Below are positions 8,473 through 17,454 of a DNA stretch of 64,000 nt, piece after piece. Both the position numbers and the translations under genes were made by a program. The notes beneath the pieces were generated by a model. It searched no databases. It saw nothing but the letters and a program-made list of their open reading frames with translations, and was not told the DNA's origin. Positions within the stretch are counted from its first letter, which is position 1, and every line of letters begins with the position of its first letter. The stretch covers positions 26,722-90,721 of the forward strand of contig JBBSGD010000003.1 of the NCBI GenBank assembly GCA_038254435.1. The letters are read 5' to 3'. This DNA is from JBBSGD01 sp038254435. GTDB lineage: Bacteria > Actinomycetota > CADDZG01 > WHSQ01.

Positions 8473-9339
8473 ATGAAAATCCTCCGCACGGCGGCGGCTG
8501 CGGGGGCCGGGCTGCTCGCCTACGCGTGCTTCGAACGCCGCTGGTATCGCGTGGCGGAAAAGCGGGTGCCCGTGCGCTGCTCCGCCCGAGGCATCACCGT
8601 GCTCCACGTCTCGGACACCCATCTCTCGTCCCGAAACAGGCCCCTGATCCGTTTTCTGGAGCGCCTGCCCGGGGTCCTTCCACAGGAGCCCGACATAGTG
8701 GTCGCAACCGGCGACCTCATCACCGGCGACGGGGGCATCGATCCCATCGTGGCGCTCCTCGGAGCCCTGCCGGCCGCACTGGGGCGCTTCTACGTTCTCG
8801 GGTCGCACGACTACTACCAGCCGAAGTTCGAAGGCTACGTCAAGTACTTCTCCGGACGCCGCGACGAGATCCGGCCTCCGAGGGCCGACACGCAGCGCCT
8901 CGAGGCGGGCCTGGCCGCGGCAGGCTGGGTGTCCCTCGCCAACCGGACCGAGCTCCTCGACGGGCCGGGCGGGCGGATTCGCATGGCCGGGGTCGACGAC
9001 CCCTACCTCAGACGCCACCGCACCGGCCACATCCGGCGCAGCGAAAAGGACGATCTCGCCATCGGGCTTGTTCATAGTCCGGATGTCGTCAGCCCGTGGT
9101 TGCTCGAGGGCTTCGACTTGGTGCTGGCGGGGCACACTCACGGAGGCCAGGTGCGGATGCCGGGCATCGGGGCGCTGGTCACCAACTCGTCGCTGCCCGC
9201 CCGGCTGGCCGGAGGCCTCAACCCAGTCGGACAAGGATGGCTGCACGTCAGCACCGGTCTCGGCAACGGGCCCTTCTCCCCCATCCGCTTCAACTGCAGG
9301 CCGGAGGCGACGCTGCTCCGGCTGACGCCGCGCAGTTAA
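8473..9339 (+). CDS. Membrane-anchored metallophosphoesterase (YkuE/YaeI-like)
   Basis: 288 residues. An N-terminal hydrophobic segment is followed by the calcineurin-type metal-binding series: HVSDTHLS, VATGDLITGDGG, LGSHDYY (the usual GNHD is GSHD here), VHSPD and LAGHTHGGQVRMP. The GHTHGGQ ending and the N-terminal anchor match the subgroup that includes UDP-sugar or lipid pyrophosphate hydrolases; the true substrate is not visible. It is divergent from the PP2C gene, with 86 bp between starts. Confidence 0.88.
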   Translation: MKILRTAAAAGAGLLAYACFERRWYRVAEKRVPVRCSARGITVLHVSDTHLSSRNRPLIRFLERLPGVLPQEPDIVVATGDLITGDGGIDPIVALLGALPAALGRFYVLGSHDYYQPKFEGYVKYFSGRRDEIRPPRADTQRLEAGLAAAGWVSLANRTELLDGPGGRIRMAGVDDPYLRRHRTGHIRRSEKDDLAIGLVHSPDVVSPWLLEGFDLVLAGHTHGGQVRMPGIGALVTNSSLPARLAGGLNPVGQGWLHVSTGLGNGPFSPIRFNCRPEATLLRLTPRS

Positions 9340-9675
9340 GCGGGGCCTAGACATAGGCTCGTCGGCGATCATGATGCGGCAGACGTGGCCGGCGAGTCAC
9401 CGCGTCAAGCATCGCAGCGCCTCGTTGTGGCTCTTCGCATCGGGCTTTCCGAGACATTCGTCATGACCAGCGCTGGTCACCGGGTAATGGGTTCGCGGAC
9501 CCGCGCATCAACGGCGAGTGGCTCCTATTGCCTGCCTGCGGCGTACCGGATCGGCCTGCCGTAGTAAGCGATCGCGATGCTTCCGAGGGTCGCGTGTGTC
9601 ATCATCGTGATCCATGCCAGAGCTCGAATCGAGACCGCGCCCTACTACGTTAGCGCGGCGCCGAGGCCGATGCCT
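9340..9675. other. Intergenic stretch without a recognisable gene
   Basis: About 340 bases between the convergent phosphoesterase and the MoaD-like gene. I see no convincing gene. The minus strand around 9545-9640 can be read for about 30 codons as a hydrophobic peptide with the stretch WITMMTHATLGSIAIAYYG, which may be a remnant of a membrane protein gene, but it has no start and ends at a stop. Confidence 0.4.
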
Positions 9676-9972
9676 TTAGCCGCCCGCAAGAGCCCCCAAG
9701 ATCAGAAACGGCTCGTCCCCAGTCGCGACTGCTTCGGGCAGGGGAGCGTCCGGCAGTTCGTGGGATAGATCCTCCTCGCACGCGAAGAACCTCACGAACG
9801 CTCGGCGCTGATGAGTGACGTGGTCACGGAGTGTTCCGCGCAGCATCGGATAGCGAGCCTCGAGCGCGTCGAGGACCAAGCGCTGCGTAGCCTGGCCCTG
9901 AACGTTGAGCTCCACCTCGCCGTCGACGTGCGCGAGCGTCCGCAGATGTGCCGGGATCACGACGCGAATCAT
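9676..9972 (-). CDS. MoaD/ThiS-family ubiquitin-like protein with C-terminal Gly-Gly
   Basis: 98 residues from ATG 9970-9972, which overlaps the stop of the upstream propeller gene (ATGA). The sequence [36 protein letters not shown] and the terminus ILGALAGG fit the beta-grasp fold; the exposed final Gly-Gly is what an E1-like enzyme adenylates for sulfur transfer or conjugation. No molybdopterin or thiamine gene is near; it is instead coupled to an Asp-box propeller. The role is therefore likely as a sulfur carrier or modifier for an unidentified pathway. Confidence 0.85.
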   Translation of the reverse strand: MIRVVIPAHLRTLAHVDGEVELNVQGQATQRLVLDALEARYPMLRGTLRDHVTHQRRAFVRFFACEEDLSHELPDAPLPEAVATGDEPFLILGALAGG

Positions 9973-11084
9973 GGCAGGGTCTGGACTTCGACGGACAGCA
10001 CGGCCGGAAAGTCTCGGACGATGGGCGCCCAGCTGTCGCCGGCGTCGGCCGATGCGTACACCTGCCCGCCGGTCGTACCGAAGTACACGCCGCACGAATC
10101 GAGCGAGTCGACGGCCATCGCGTCACGCAACACGTTGACATAGCAGTCGCTCTGGGGCAGACCTTTCGTGAGCGCCTCCCATTGGTGTCCGCCCGTCCGG
10201 CTGCGGTACACGCGCAGCTTTCCGTCGGGCGGGTAATGCTCTGAGTCGCTCTTGATCGGAACGACATAGACGGTGTCGGGCTCGTGCGCGTGAACTTCGA
10301 TCGGAAAACCGAAGTCGGTCGGCAAGTTACCGCTGACCTCTTGCCATGACTCGCCGGCGTCGTCGCTGCGCATGACGTCCCAGTGCTTCTGCATGAACAG
10401 CACGTCTGGACGCGACGGGTGCATGGCGATGCGATGAACGCAGTGGCCAACCTCGGCATCCGGGTCGGGGATGCCTTCGGACTGCAGACCACGGTTCGCC
10501 GGTCGCCACGTCTTGCCCGCGTCGTCGGTCCGGAACACGCCAGCAGCCGAGATGGCGACGAAGATCCGCCCGGGGTCGTTGGGATCCAGAACGATCGTGT
10601 GGAGGCACATCCCACCGGCACCTGGTTGCCAGGACGGCCCTGAGTCGTGGCCGCGCAGTCCGGAGAGCTCGTGCCAGGTCTGACCGCCGTCGATCGAGCG
10701 GAACAGGGCGGCGTCTTCAACCCCGGCATAGACTGTGTCCGGATCGGTCAACGATGGTTCGAGATGCCAGACTCGAGTGAACTCCCACGGGTGCGGCGTG
10801 CCGTCGTACCATTGATGAGTGCCGGGGACGCCGTCGTACCCGAACTTGTTACCCATCGGCTCCCACGTCTTGCCCCCGTCGTTGGAGCGCTGGATTAATT
10901 GCCCGAACCAGCCGGTGGACTGCGACGCATACAACCGGTTCGGATCAGCGGGTGATCCCATGAGGTGGTAGATCTCCCACCCAGCAAAGTGGGGCCCCTC
11001 GATGTCCCATCGCTCCCGCCTCGCGTCCGACGTCAGGACGAAGGCCCCCTTGCGTGTACCAACTAGTACCCGTACCTCAGTCAT
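9969..11084 (-). CDS. Asp-box (BNR) beta-propeller, sialidase-superfamily protein
   Basis: 371 residues from ATG 11082-11084, preceded by AAGGAG with 6 bp spacing; an upstream in-frame extension is not needed. Repeated Asp-box motifs S-x-D-x-G-x-T-W occur ([54 protein letters not shown]), giving a six- or seven-bladed propeller. No signal peptide is seen, so it is probably cytoplasmic, and the catalytic Arg triad and Tyr/Glu pair of true sialidases are not obvious. Translational coupling to the MoaD-like gene suggests the two act together. Calling it a sialidase would over-interpret. Confidence 0.85.
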   Translation of the reverse strand: MTEVRVLVGTRKGAFVLTSDARRERWDIEGPHFAGWEIYHLMGSPADPNRLYASQSTGWFGQLIQRSNDGGKTWEPMGNKFGYDGVPGTHQWYDGTPHPWEFTRVWHLEPSLTDPDTVYAGVEDAALFRSIDGGQTWHELSGLRGHDSGPSWQPGAGGMCLHTIVLDPNDPGRIFVAISAAGVFRTDDAGKTWRPANRGLQSEGIPDPDAEVGHCVHRIAMHPSRPDVLFMQKHWDVMRSDDAGESWQEVSGNLPTDFGFPIEVHAHEPDTVYVVPIKSDSEHYPPDGKLRVYRSRTGGHQWEALTKGLPQSDCYVNVLRDAMAVDSLDSCGVYFGTTGGQVYASADAGDSWAPIVRDFPAVLSVEVQTLP

Positions 11085-11430
11085 CCGTGCTCCTTCCCGA
11101 GACATGCCCTCCGCCCTCGTGGTGACCTGCGGGTCGCAGCTCACCAACGTTATGACGGCAGCGAGGCGGAAAACTCATCGCGCCGCCGGCTCGTCCTAGG
11201 TTGCCGTCAAGAAGTTGACTGTAGACCCCTGAGGTAAACGCGACGGAGCGATGGCCCCATGATCTGTTGAACCAGTCCGATAAGTCCTACAATATCTACG
11301 AGGGCTGGTGAGCACGCTTCGCGCCTTGGCCCTGCAACCGCAAATCCACCCCGTCCATCAACCGCCAAGCCGGCAGAGGGCGCGACATTTCAGACGAGCC
11401 CTTGGGGCGACCAATCGACCGATGTTCTGC
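11085..11430. other. Intergenic stretch, nothing recognised
   Basis: Between the propeller start and the end of the phoU-like gene. It should carry the promoter of the propeller/MoaD operon. I see no gene, tRNA or clear hairpin. Confidence 0.4.
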
Positions 11431-11920
11431 TCACTCACCTAGCGCATCTGCCCGGCCGGGATGAGAGGCGTCGGTGAACTCGCGAAAGACGCCGGTTACG
11501 AGGAAATGGGTCTGCTCGCCGATATCCACGATGTGATCTCCCATGCGCTCGAGGTGGCGGGCCACGAGCACCAGGTTCATCGCCCACGTGAAGTCGTCCT
11601 CGTTCATTGCGTACTTCTTGAGGTCATCGAGCATTCCACGGCTGAGCCTGTCGAGGAGCTCGTCCTTGACTGCGAGCGCTTCGGCCAGCTCCACGCTGCG
11701 GCGCGACAGGGCGGCCACGGCAGTATCGATCATGTCTCCGGCGCGGCCCCCATCTCGGTGAGTCGCATGATCATGGCGGAATCGGACGGGTAGGGGCGAG
11801 CGCGCACGAACTTGGGAGGGCCTCGAGCACGAGCTGCAACTGCTCGCGAACGAGGTCCGCCTCGCTAAAGACATGCAACTCGGCGACGTTGAGTTCTTCG
11901 TTGAAAAGGGCTCGGACCAT
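11431..11920 (-). pseudogene. phoU: phoU-like gene, N-terminally short and broken by two frameshifts
   Basis: Reading the minus strand, ATG 11918-11920 opens MVRALFNEELNVAELHVF and continues to ..LVLEAL; the frame then shifts near 11814 (one C short in a CCCTCC run) into PKFVRARPYPSDSAMIMR, and shifts again near 11749 (one G short in a G run) into GDMIDTAVAALSRRS and LVARHLERMGDHIVDIGEQ. The restored product has one full PhoU repeat, ending with the ARHLERMGDH signature, but the first of the usual two repeats is missing (about 163 residues against ~220). PhoU represses phosphate-starvation signalling together with Pst and the sensor kinase; it is divergent from senX3/regX3 as in mycobacteria and streptomycetes. 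Either a decaying gene or two sequencing errors in a short paralogue. Confidence 0.75.
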
Positions 11921-11962
11921 AACCTCGTCTTGATAATCCTCTCGCCTAAAGTGCCGGCAGCT

Positions 11963-11995
11963 TCACGGTTACCGGGATCTGAACAGCGTGTGAAC
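11963..11995 (-). promoter_or_regulatory. Candidate PHO box (11-bp direct repeats)
   Basis: On the minus strand two adjacent 11-bp units read GTTCACACGCT (11995-11985) and GTTCAGATCCC (11984-11974), and a third looser unit GGTAACCGTGA (11973-11963) follows. Actinobacterial PhoP/RegX3-type regulators bind direct repeats of 11 bp starting GTTCA. The site lies between the divergent phoU-like and senX3 genes, the expected place for autoregulation. Confidence 0.6.
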
Positions 11996-12092
11996 TCCAC
12001 GAGACGAGTGCGTGGCCGGGGCCTCGGAGCGCGGCAAGTCCCCTAGACTTGCCGCGCAAGCACATCATGAAGACCTGCCCTGCGAGCACATC

Positions 12093-13268
12093 ATGAACCC
12101 GTATCTTGGAATCCTCATCGCGTTGCTCGCCGGCGCGGCCGCCGCGTCCGGCTATTACGCCTGGACGCAAAGGACACGTTACGACGCCCTGAGGGCAGCT
12201 CGGGACGCCGAGCTTCGGCAGGCCGAGGTGACCCAGACCGAGGCACAACGCACCCAGCAGCTGCTGGCTCGCGTCACGGAGGGCATCCTCGTTCTCGACA
12301 ACGAGCTCCGTCCCCTGGTCGCCAACCCGTCCGCACGCGCGATGCTCGGCTTCGGGGACGGCTCGCTTCCCCGCCACATGCCCTCGAGTGATCTCTCCGC
12401 CGCGGTGCGAAAGGAAACCGGCCGCGGCGCTGAGGGGGGGCGGGTGGTGCGCGTTTGGTACCCGGTGCGCCGGGAGCTGCATGTACGCGCCGGCGCACTC
12501 GGGGACAAAGAGATCGTCGTCGCAATGAGGGACGTCACCGAGGAGCTACGGGCCCACCGCATACGCCGGGAGTTCGTCGCACACGCGTCACACGAGTTGA
12601 AGAGCCCCGTAGCAAGCCTGCAGACTCTGGCGGAGGCGGTGCACGACGCGGTGGGCGACGACACGGAGGCGGCCAGCCGTTTCTCGGAGCGGATGATCAC
12701 CGAGGCGGCGAGGCTGGGCAAGTTGGTGACCGATCTTCTCGATCTCTCACGGCTGGAGGATGCCACGCGCGCCCCGGCCGACGTCGTCGACCTGTCGGCG
12801 GTGGCCCGCGACGAGCTGAGAGCAGCCCTCCCCTCCGCCGTGGACAAGTACATGGGCCTCTACGACGAGGTGGAGCCCGGACTGTGGGTGCGCGGCGACA
12901 CGCAGCAGATCGGGTTGATGCTGCGCAACCTCCTCGACAACGCAATCATGTACACCGGGCGCGGCGGAGCGGTCCGTCTGTCGGTGGCGGGCCGCGGCCA
13001 GGAGATCGAGGTCGTTGTTACCGACGACGGGATGGGGATCCCACTCGAAGCGCAGGAGCGCGTCTTCGAGCGCTTCTACCGGGTGGACGGGGGCCGCTCT
13101 CGCGACCGGGGCGGCACCGGCCTCGGCCTGGCCATAGTCAAGCACGCGGTGGAGCTGCACGGGGGCAAAGTGACGGTGGACAGCGAGCCTGGGCGGGGGT
13201 CGGCCTTCACGGTTCGCCTCCCGAACAGGCTCGAGCAGCAGGCCGCGAGAGAGTCGGCGGCAAAGTGA
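12093..13268 (+). CDS. senX3: SenX3/PhoR-type sensor histidine kinase
   Basis: 391 codons from ATG 12093 (the frame is open 27 codons earlier, but MNPYLGILIALLAG gives a natural N-terminal membrane segment). One transmembrane helix is followed by a PAS-like region (VTEGILVLDNELRPLVANPSA), the HisKA box FVAHASHELKSPVASLQ with the phospho-His, and an HATPase with N box LRNLLDNAIMYT, DDGMGIP and GTGLGLAIVKHAVELHGG. The domain order and the regX3 gene 13 bp downstream match the phosphate-responsive SenX3-RegX3 system. A 9-codon upstream reading frame (12067-12096) ends on the start codon as ATGA. Confidence 0.92.
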   Translation: MNPYLGILIALLAGAAAASGYYAWTQRTRYDALRAARDAELRQAEVTQTEAQRTQQLLARVTEGILVLDNELRPLVANPSARAMLGFGDGSLPRHMPSSDLSAAVRKETGRGAEGGRVVRVWYPVRRELHVRAGALGDKEIVVAMRDVTEELRAHRIRREFVAHASHELKSPVASLQTLAEAVHDAVGDDTEAASRFSERMITEAARLGKLVTDLLDLSRLEDATRAPADVVDLSAVARDELRAALPSAVDKYMGLYDEVEPGLWVRGDTQQIGLMLRNLLDNAIMYTGRGGAVRLSVAGRGQEIEVVVTDDGMGIPLEAQERVFERFYRVDGGRSRDRGGTGLGLAIVKHAVELHGGKVTVDSEPGRGSAFTVRLPNRLEQQAARESAAK

Positions 13269-13281
13269 AAGAGAGGCATAC

Positions 13282-13959
13282 GTGCCCAAGATCCTTCTCA
13301 TAGAGGACGAGGAAGCGCTCGGCGAAGCGCTCGAGTACAAGCTGCAGCGCGAAGGCTACGAGGTAGCGCTCGTCCCCGACGGCCTAGACGGCCTCAGCCG
13401 TTTCCGCGCGCACGGAGCGGACCTCGTGCTGCTCGATCTGATGCTCCCGGGTATGAGCGGAGAGGACATCTGCAAGGAGATTCGCAGGAGCTCCAACGTG
13501 CCGATAATCATGATCACAGCTCGCAGCGAGGAGGTTGACCGCATCGTCGGCCTCGAAATTGGCGCCGACGACTACGTCACCAAACCGTTCAGCACACGCG
13601 AGCTCATGGCGCGAATGAAGGCCGTGCTCCGTCGCACCAGCGAGCCGTCCGAGGAGTCGGTGGTTCTTGAAGGCGGCGGAATTCGTCTCGACGCAGAACG
13701 CTTCGAGGTAACCGTTGCAGGACGGCTCGTGCACATGCCGCGCAAGGAGTTCGAGGTCCTGGAGCTGTTGATGGAGAACTCCGGTCGCGTCCTGACGCGG
13801 GATGCTCTGATAGACCGGGTGTGGGGCGCGGATTACTATGGCGACACGCGCACCCTTGACGTCCACATCAAGCGGTTGCGCGCGAAGTGCGAAGCAGACC
13901 CGCACAATCCCCAGCACCTGCAAACCATTCGCGGCCTCGGCTACAAGTTCGTTCCGTAG
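13282..13959 (+). CDS. regX3: RegX3/PhoP-type response regulator (OmpR family)
   Basis: 225 residues, GTG start. Receiver domain with acidic pocket IEDEE, phospho-acceptor Asp in LVLLDLMLPG, ITARS and conserved Lys in DDYVTKPFS; then a winged-helix DNA-binding domain (RKEFEVLELLMENSGRVLT, DVHIKRLRAKC, TIRGLGYKF). It is the partner of the upstream SenX3-type kinase and the likely binder of the PHO box at 11963-11995. The family assignment is firm; phosphate as signal is inferred from the phoU-like neighbour. Confidence 0.94.
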   Translation: MPKILLIEDEEALGEALEYKLQREGYEVALVPDGLDGLSRFRAHGADLVLLDLMLPGMSGEDICKEIRRSSNVPIIMITARSEEVDRIVGLEIGADDYVTKPFSTRELMARMKAVLRRTSEPSEESVVLEGGGIRLDAERFEVTVAGRLVHMPRKEFEVLELLMENSGRVLTRDALIDRVWGADYYGDTRTLDVHIKRLRAKCEADPHNPQHLQTIRGLGYKFVP

Positions 13960-14099
13960 CTCGCGAGTTGAGTTGAGGTTCCCCGGCAAACAATCGGCCG
14001 CGAGGTGTGGTGCGCTCAAGCCGGGGCGACCGGTAACGTAGCTTGGGGCTCGCTACCTTCCGCCCGGCCCGGGGTGACAGCGAGTAACATGGCTACCTA

Positions 14100-14176
14100 C
14101 GGGAAGTGGCGCAGCTTGGCAGCGCGCAGCGTTCGGGACGCTGAGGCCGCGGGTTCAAATCCCGCCTTCCCGACCA
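14100..14176 (+). tRNA. tRNA-Pro (anticodon CGG)
   Basis: A 77-nt cloverleaf: acceptor CGGGAAG/CTTCCCG, D stem GCGC/GCGC, anticodon stem CAGCG/CGCTG with loop TTCGGGA (anticodon CGG), T arm GCGGG-TTCAAAT-CCCGC, discriminator A and an encoded CCA. Confidence 0.96.
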
Positions 14177-14262
14177 CGGTCGGCGAGCCGCCAGGCCCGG
14201 CCTCTAGTTGCATCCTCCGCGTGCCGATTGATCCGGGGTAACGCGGCATCGACATGGGAGGC

Positions 14263-16364
14263 ATGCCACGAGCTCAAGAATCGCCCTGCGCCGAGAAGCA
14301 AGCCCCGGCGCATCGATCCGCGTCCTCATTTGCGACGACAACGAGGGGCTGCGCCTCCTGCTGCGTACTCAGCTTTCCGGCACCGGCCGGTTCGAGGTAG
14401 TGGGCGAGGCAGCCAGCGGTGACGAGGCGGTGCGGCTCGCAGGGCAGCATCGTCCCGACGTAATCCTGCTCGACATCTCCATGCCGGCGATGGATGGGGT
14501 GGAAGCGGTGACACACCTGCGCGCCCGCTCTCCGGCGAGCCGCGTGCTCCTGCTCACCGGATTCGAGTCCGACAACCCCGTGGTCAAGGCGGCTATGGAG
14601 GCCGGAGCCGACGACTACCTTCTGAAAGGGAGCCCCCCGGCCGAGCTCGCAGCCGCCATGAGGAAGGTCCTGACCTTGGACGGCGTGCCGGCGGCGGCCG
14701 GCCCAGCGCCGACGGCCGGCTCATCCGAGGCTGCGGCCGCCCGGCGGACCGTCGGTGGCTCTGCGATAACGACTTCGATCGCGGCCACAGCCGGAGCTCT
14801 TGCCGCCCTTCTCGGCGCCTGCGTCATAGCCGGCTGGTACGGGCACGAGCGGTCCCTCGTTCAAGTGCTGCCACACCTTGCTCCGATGCAGTTCAACGTC
14901 GCCCTGGCGTTTCTCCTCTCGGGGCTGGCGGTCGCGGCCCTTGCGCTCGGGCATACCCGGGCCTCTCTGGTTGCCGCTGCCTGGAACGTGCTGTTCGGGG
15001 CCGGCACTCTCTTCGAGTACCTCGTCCACGTGAACCTGCACATCGACACCCTCCTGTTCGCGCCGTGGCTGGCCGGTCCCGGTGCGATCGGCCGGGCTGC
15101 CCCCAACACTGCCCTGTGCTTTCTCTTGATCGGAGGCGCGCTCGGCCTCAAAGCGGTAGCGCCCGGCCACTCTTTGGCGCCGGTAGTCAAGGGGGCCCTC
15201 GGCTCGGTCGCCCTCGCCTTGGGGGTGGTCGCGCTCTACGGCTATGCGGCCGGCGTCTCGCCGGCTTTCGGGTGGGGCAATGCCACCGCCATGGCCGTGC
15301 ACACGGCCATCGGCGTGGCGGTGCTGGGCGTAGCGGTGGTCGTCCTCGCGTGGCGAGACGCCAAGGAGCGCACCGGTCACCCCCCGCTGTGGCTGCCGGT
15401 GCCAATCGGCGTGGGCTGCCTGGCCGCAACCCTGCCCATCTATCAGGCCCTGCAAAGACTGCAATCGGCGGATCCAGGCAACATCAGCGGAGCCGAAACG
15501 AGCGCCCTTCTCATCGTCGGCATCGTCGTATCCGTGCTGCTCGCAACGTCCTTTCACTTCGCCCAGTCGGCTCGCATCAGAGCGAACCGCATGGAGGTCA
15601 TCAACGGGCGACTGCAAGAGGAGATGGCGCAGCGCAAGGAGGTCGAGGTGTCCCTCGTTCTACAGACGCAGTCGCTGGAAAGCTCCAATGCCGAGCTAGA
15701 ACAGTTCTCCTATGTAGCGTCGCATGAGTTGCAGGAACCACTGCGAATGGTCTCGAGCTTCGTACGGCTCTTGAAGGAGGACTACGGAAGCAGGCTCGAC
15801 CCGCAAGCCGACAAGTACATCGGCTACGCCATCGACGGCGCAGAGAGGATGCAGACTCTGATACAGGACCTTCTCAAGCTGTCTCGGGTCGGCGGGAGGA
15901 CGCTGGAGCTGGCTCCGGTCCACACGGGCGCCGCTCTCCACACTGCCCTTGACAACCTGTCGTTGGCGATCAGGGAGAGCGGAGCGATCGTCACCTGCGA
16001 TCGCCTTCCGCGCGTCCTCGGGGACGAGTCGCAGCTAACGCAGCTCTGGCAGAACCTGATCGGCAATGCCGTCAAGTTCGGCCCGCGCGGCGAGGCCGGC
16101 CCTCCCATGGTTCATGTCGGAGCGAAACAGAAAGGCGCTCTGTGGGAGCTGTCGGTGAGCGACAACGGGCGCGGGATCGACGCTAAACACGCCGAGCGCA
16201 TCTTCCAGGTCTTTCAGCGTCTCCACGACGGGTCGCATCACCCGGGCACCGGCATAGGGCTGGCCATCTGCAAGAACATCGCCGAGCGGCATGGCGGGTG
16301 TCTCTGGCTCGAGGCAGGCCCGGGCAGGGGCGCCACCTTCAGGTTCACGTTGCGAGCCGGGTGA
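14263..16364 (+). CDS. Receiver - multi-TM sensor - histidine kinase fusion (start unresolved)
   Basis: About 690-700 residues in one polypeptide. A receiver domain begins at about 14316 (RVLICDDNEGLRLLLRTQL, DVILLDISMPAMDGVEAV, LLTGFES, DDYLLKGS), followed by 7-8 hydrophobic helices (about 14760-15560), a short coiled linker, a HisKA box FSYVASHELQEPLRM and an HATPase (LIGNAVKFG, DNGRGID, GTGIGLAICKNIAERHGG). Receiver at the N terminus ahead of the membrane part is unusual. The receiver frame has no ATG/GTG/TTG upstream: ATG 14263 with GGGAGG just before it (or ATG 14254) is one frame off, so a single-base loss near the CCCCGG at 14303-14308 is likely. An alternative GTG at 14400 would cut the receiver in half. 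Confidence 0.8.
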
Positions 16365-16488
16365 CAAGCCGGCGAACAACTGCCGGTGCGGGCGGATGGG
16401 CACATCCGGCGGCGCCCTTGCGAGTGCGACCTAAGATCTCGGGTGGCACAGCCGAAGGGAGTCCTGCAACCAAGTAAGGAGGGAGGAA

Positions 16489-17454
16489 ATGCGCTATCGC
16501 AAGCTGGGGCGCTGGGGGGCGAGCGTGTCGGTGATTGGGCTGGGGTCGTGGCTGACCTACGGCGCGTCGGTAGAAGCGGACACCGCGACGGAGTGCATCA
16601 AGCGCGCCTACGACCTCGGGGTCAACTTCTTCGACACTGCGAACGTGTACGCGCGGGGGGCGGCCGAGGAGGTAGTCGGCACGGCAATCGCCGGCTTCCC
16701 TCGCGACTCCTACGTTCTCGCCACCAAGGTCTACTTCCCGATGGGTGACGGGCCCAACGACCGGGGCCTGTCCCGCAAGCACGTGCATGAGCAGCTGCAC
16801 CACTCCCTTCGCCGCCTCGGCCTCGACTACATAGACCTCTACCAGTGTCACCGCTACGACACCGGTACCCCGCTGGAGGAGACGTGCTCGGTAATGAACG
16901 ACCTGATCAGGCGCGGGGACATCCTTTACTGGGGAGTATCCGAATGGTCCGCCGACCAGATAGCCCATGCCGTGGACCTCTGCCGCATCCACGGGTGGGA
17001 CCCGCCGGTGAGCAACCAGCCGCAATACAGCGCCTTGTGGCGGCAGATAGAAGAACGGGTGCTCCCGGTGTGCGAGGACCTCGGGCTCGGAAACGTGGTG
17101 TGGTCGCCGCTGGCGCAAGGCATCCTCACGGGCAAGTACGACTCGGTCCAAGACGTGCCGCCGGGGAGCCGTGCGGCCGGGTCCAACGCAGGCATGATGG
17201 ACGGCTTCTTCACGCAAGAGATCCTCGACGCGGTGGCCCGAGTCAAGCCTCTGGCCGGCGAGGCAGGCTGCTCTCTGGCCCAGCTCGCACTCGGGTGGTG
17301 CCTGCGCGAGCCTCAGGTCTCGAGCGTGATCGCCGGGGCGACGAAAGTGAGCCACATCGACGACAACGTGGCCGCCGGCGAGCTCGACGTGGCCGACGAG
17401 ATCTTCGACCGTATGGACGAGATCCTGGAGCCGGCGCTGCCCGACTACGACTGA
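16489..17454 (+). CDS. Aldo/keto reductase (voltage-gated K+ channel beta-subunit-like)
   Basis: 321 residues; AAGGAGGGAGGAA precedes the ATG. TIM-barrel AKR signatures: start MRYRKLGRWGASVSVIGLG, catalytic Asp/Tyr in NFFDTANVYARGAAEE, Lys in VLATKVYFPMG, His in DLYQCHRYD, and NADPH-binding region GATKVSHIDDNV. The sequence is of the AKR6/YghZ-like group that reduces aldehydes or ketones with NADPH. It ends tail-to-tail with the asparaginase gene, overlapping it by 10 bp. Confidence 0.92.
   Translation: MRYRKLGRWGASVSVIGLGSWLTYGASVEADTATECIKRAYDLGVNFFDTANVYARGAAEEVVGTAIAGFPRDSYVLATKVYFPMGDGPNDRGLSRKHVHEQLHHSLRRLGLDYIDLYQCHRYDTGTPLEETCSVMNDLIRRGDILYWGVSEWSADQIAHAVDLCRIHGWDPPVSNQPQYSALWRQIEERVLPVCEDLGLGNVVWSPLAQGILTGKYDSVQDVPPGSRAAGSNAGMMDGFFTQEILDAVARVKPLAGEAGCSLAQLALGWCLREPQVSSVIAGATKVSHIDDNVAAGELDVADEIFDRMDEILEPALPDYD

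Noticed and set aside
9969..11084. Functional sialidase
   Set aside because: Only the Asp-box propeller is supported; catalytic residues of sialidases are not recognised and there is no signal peptide.
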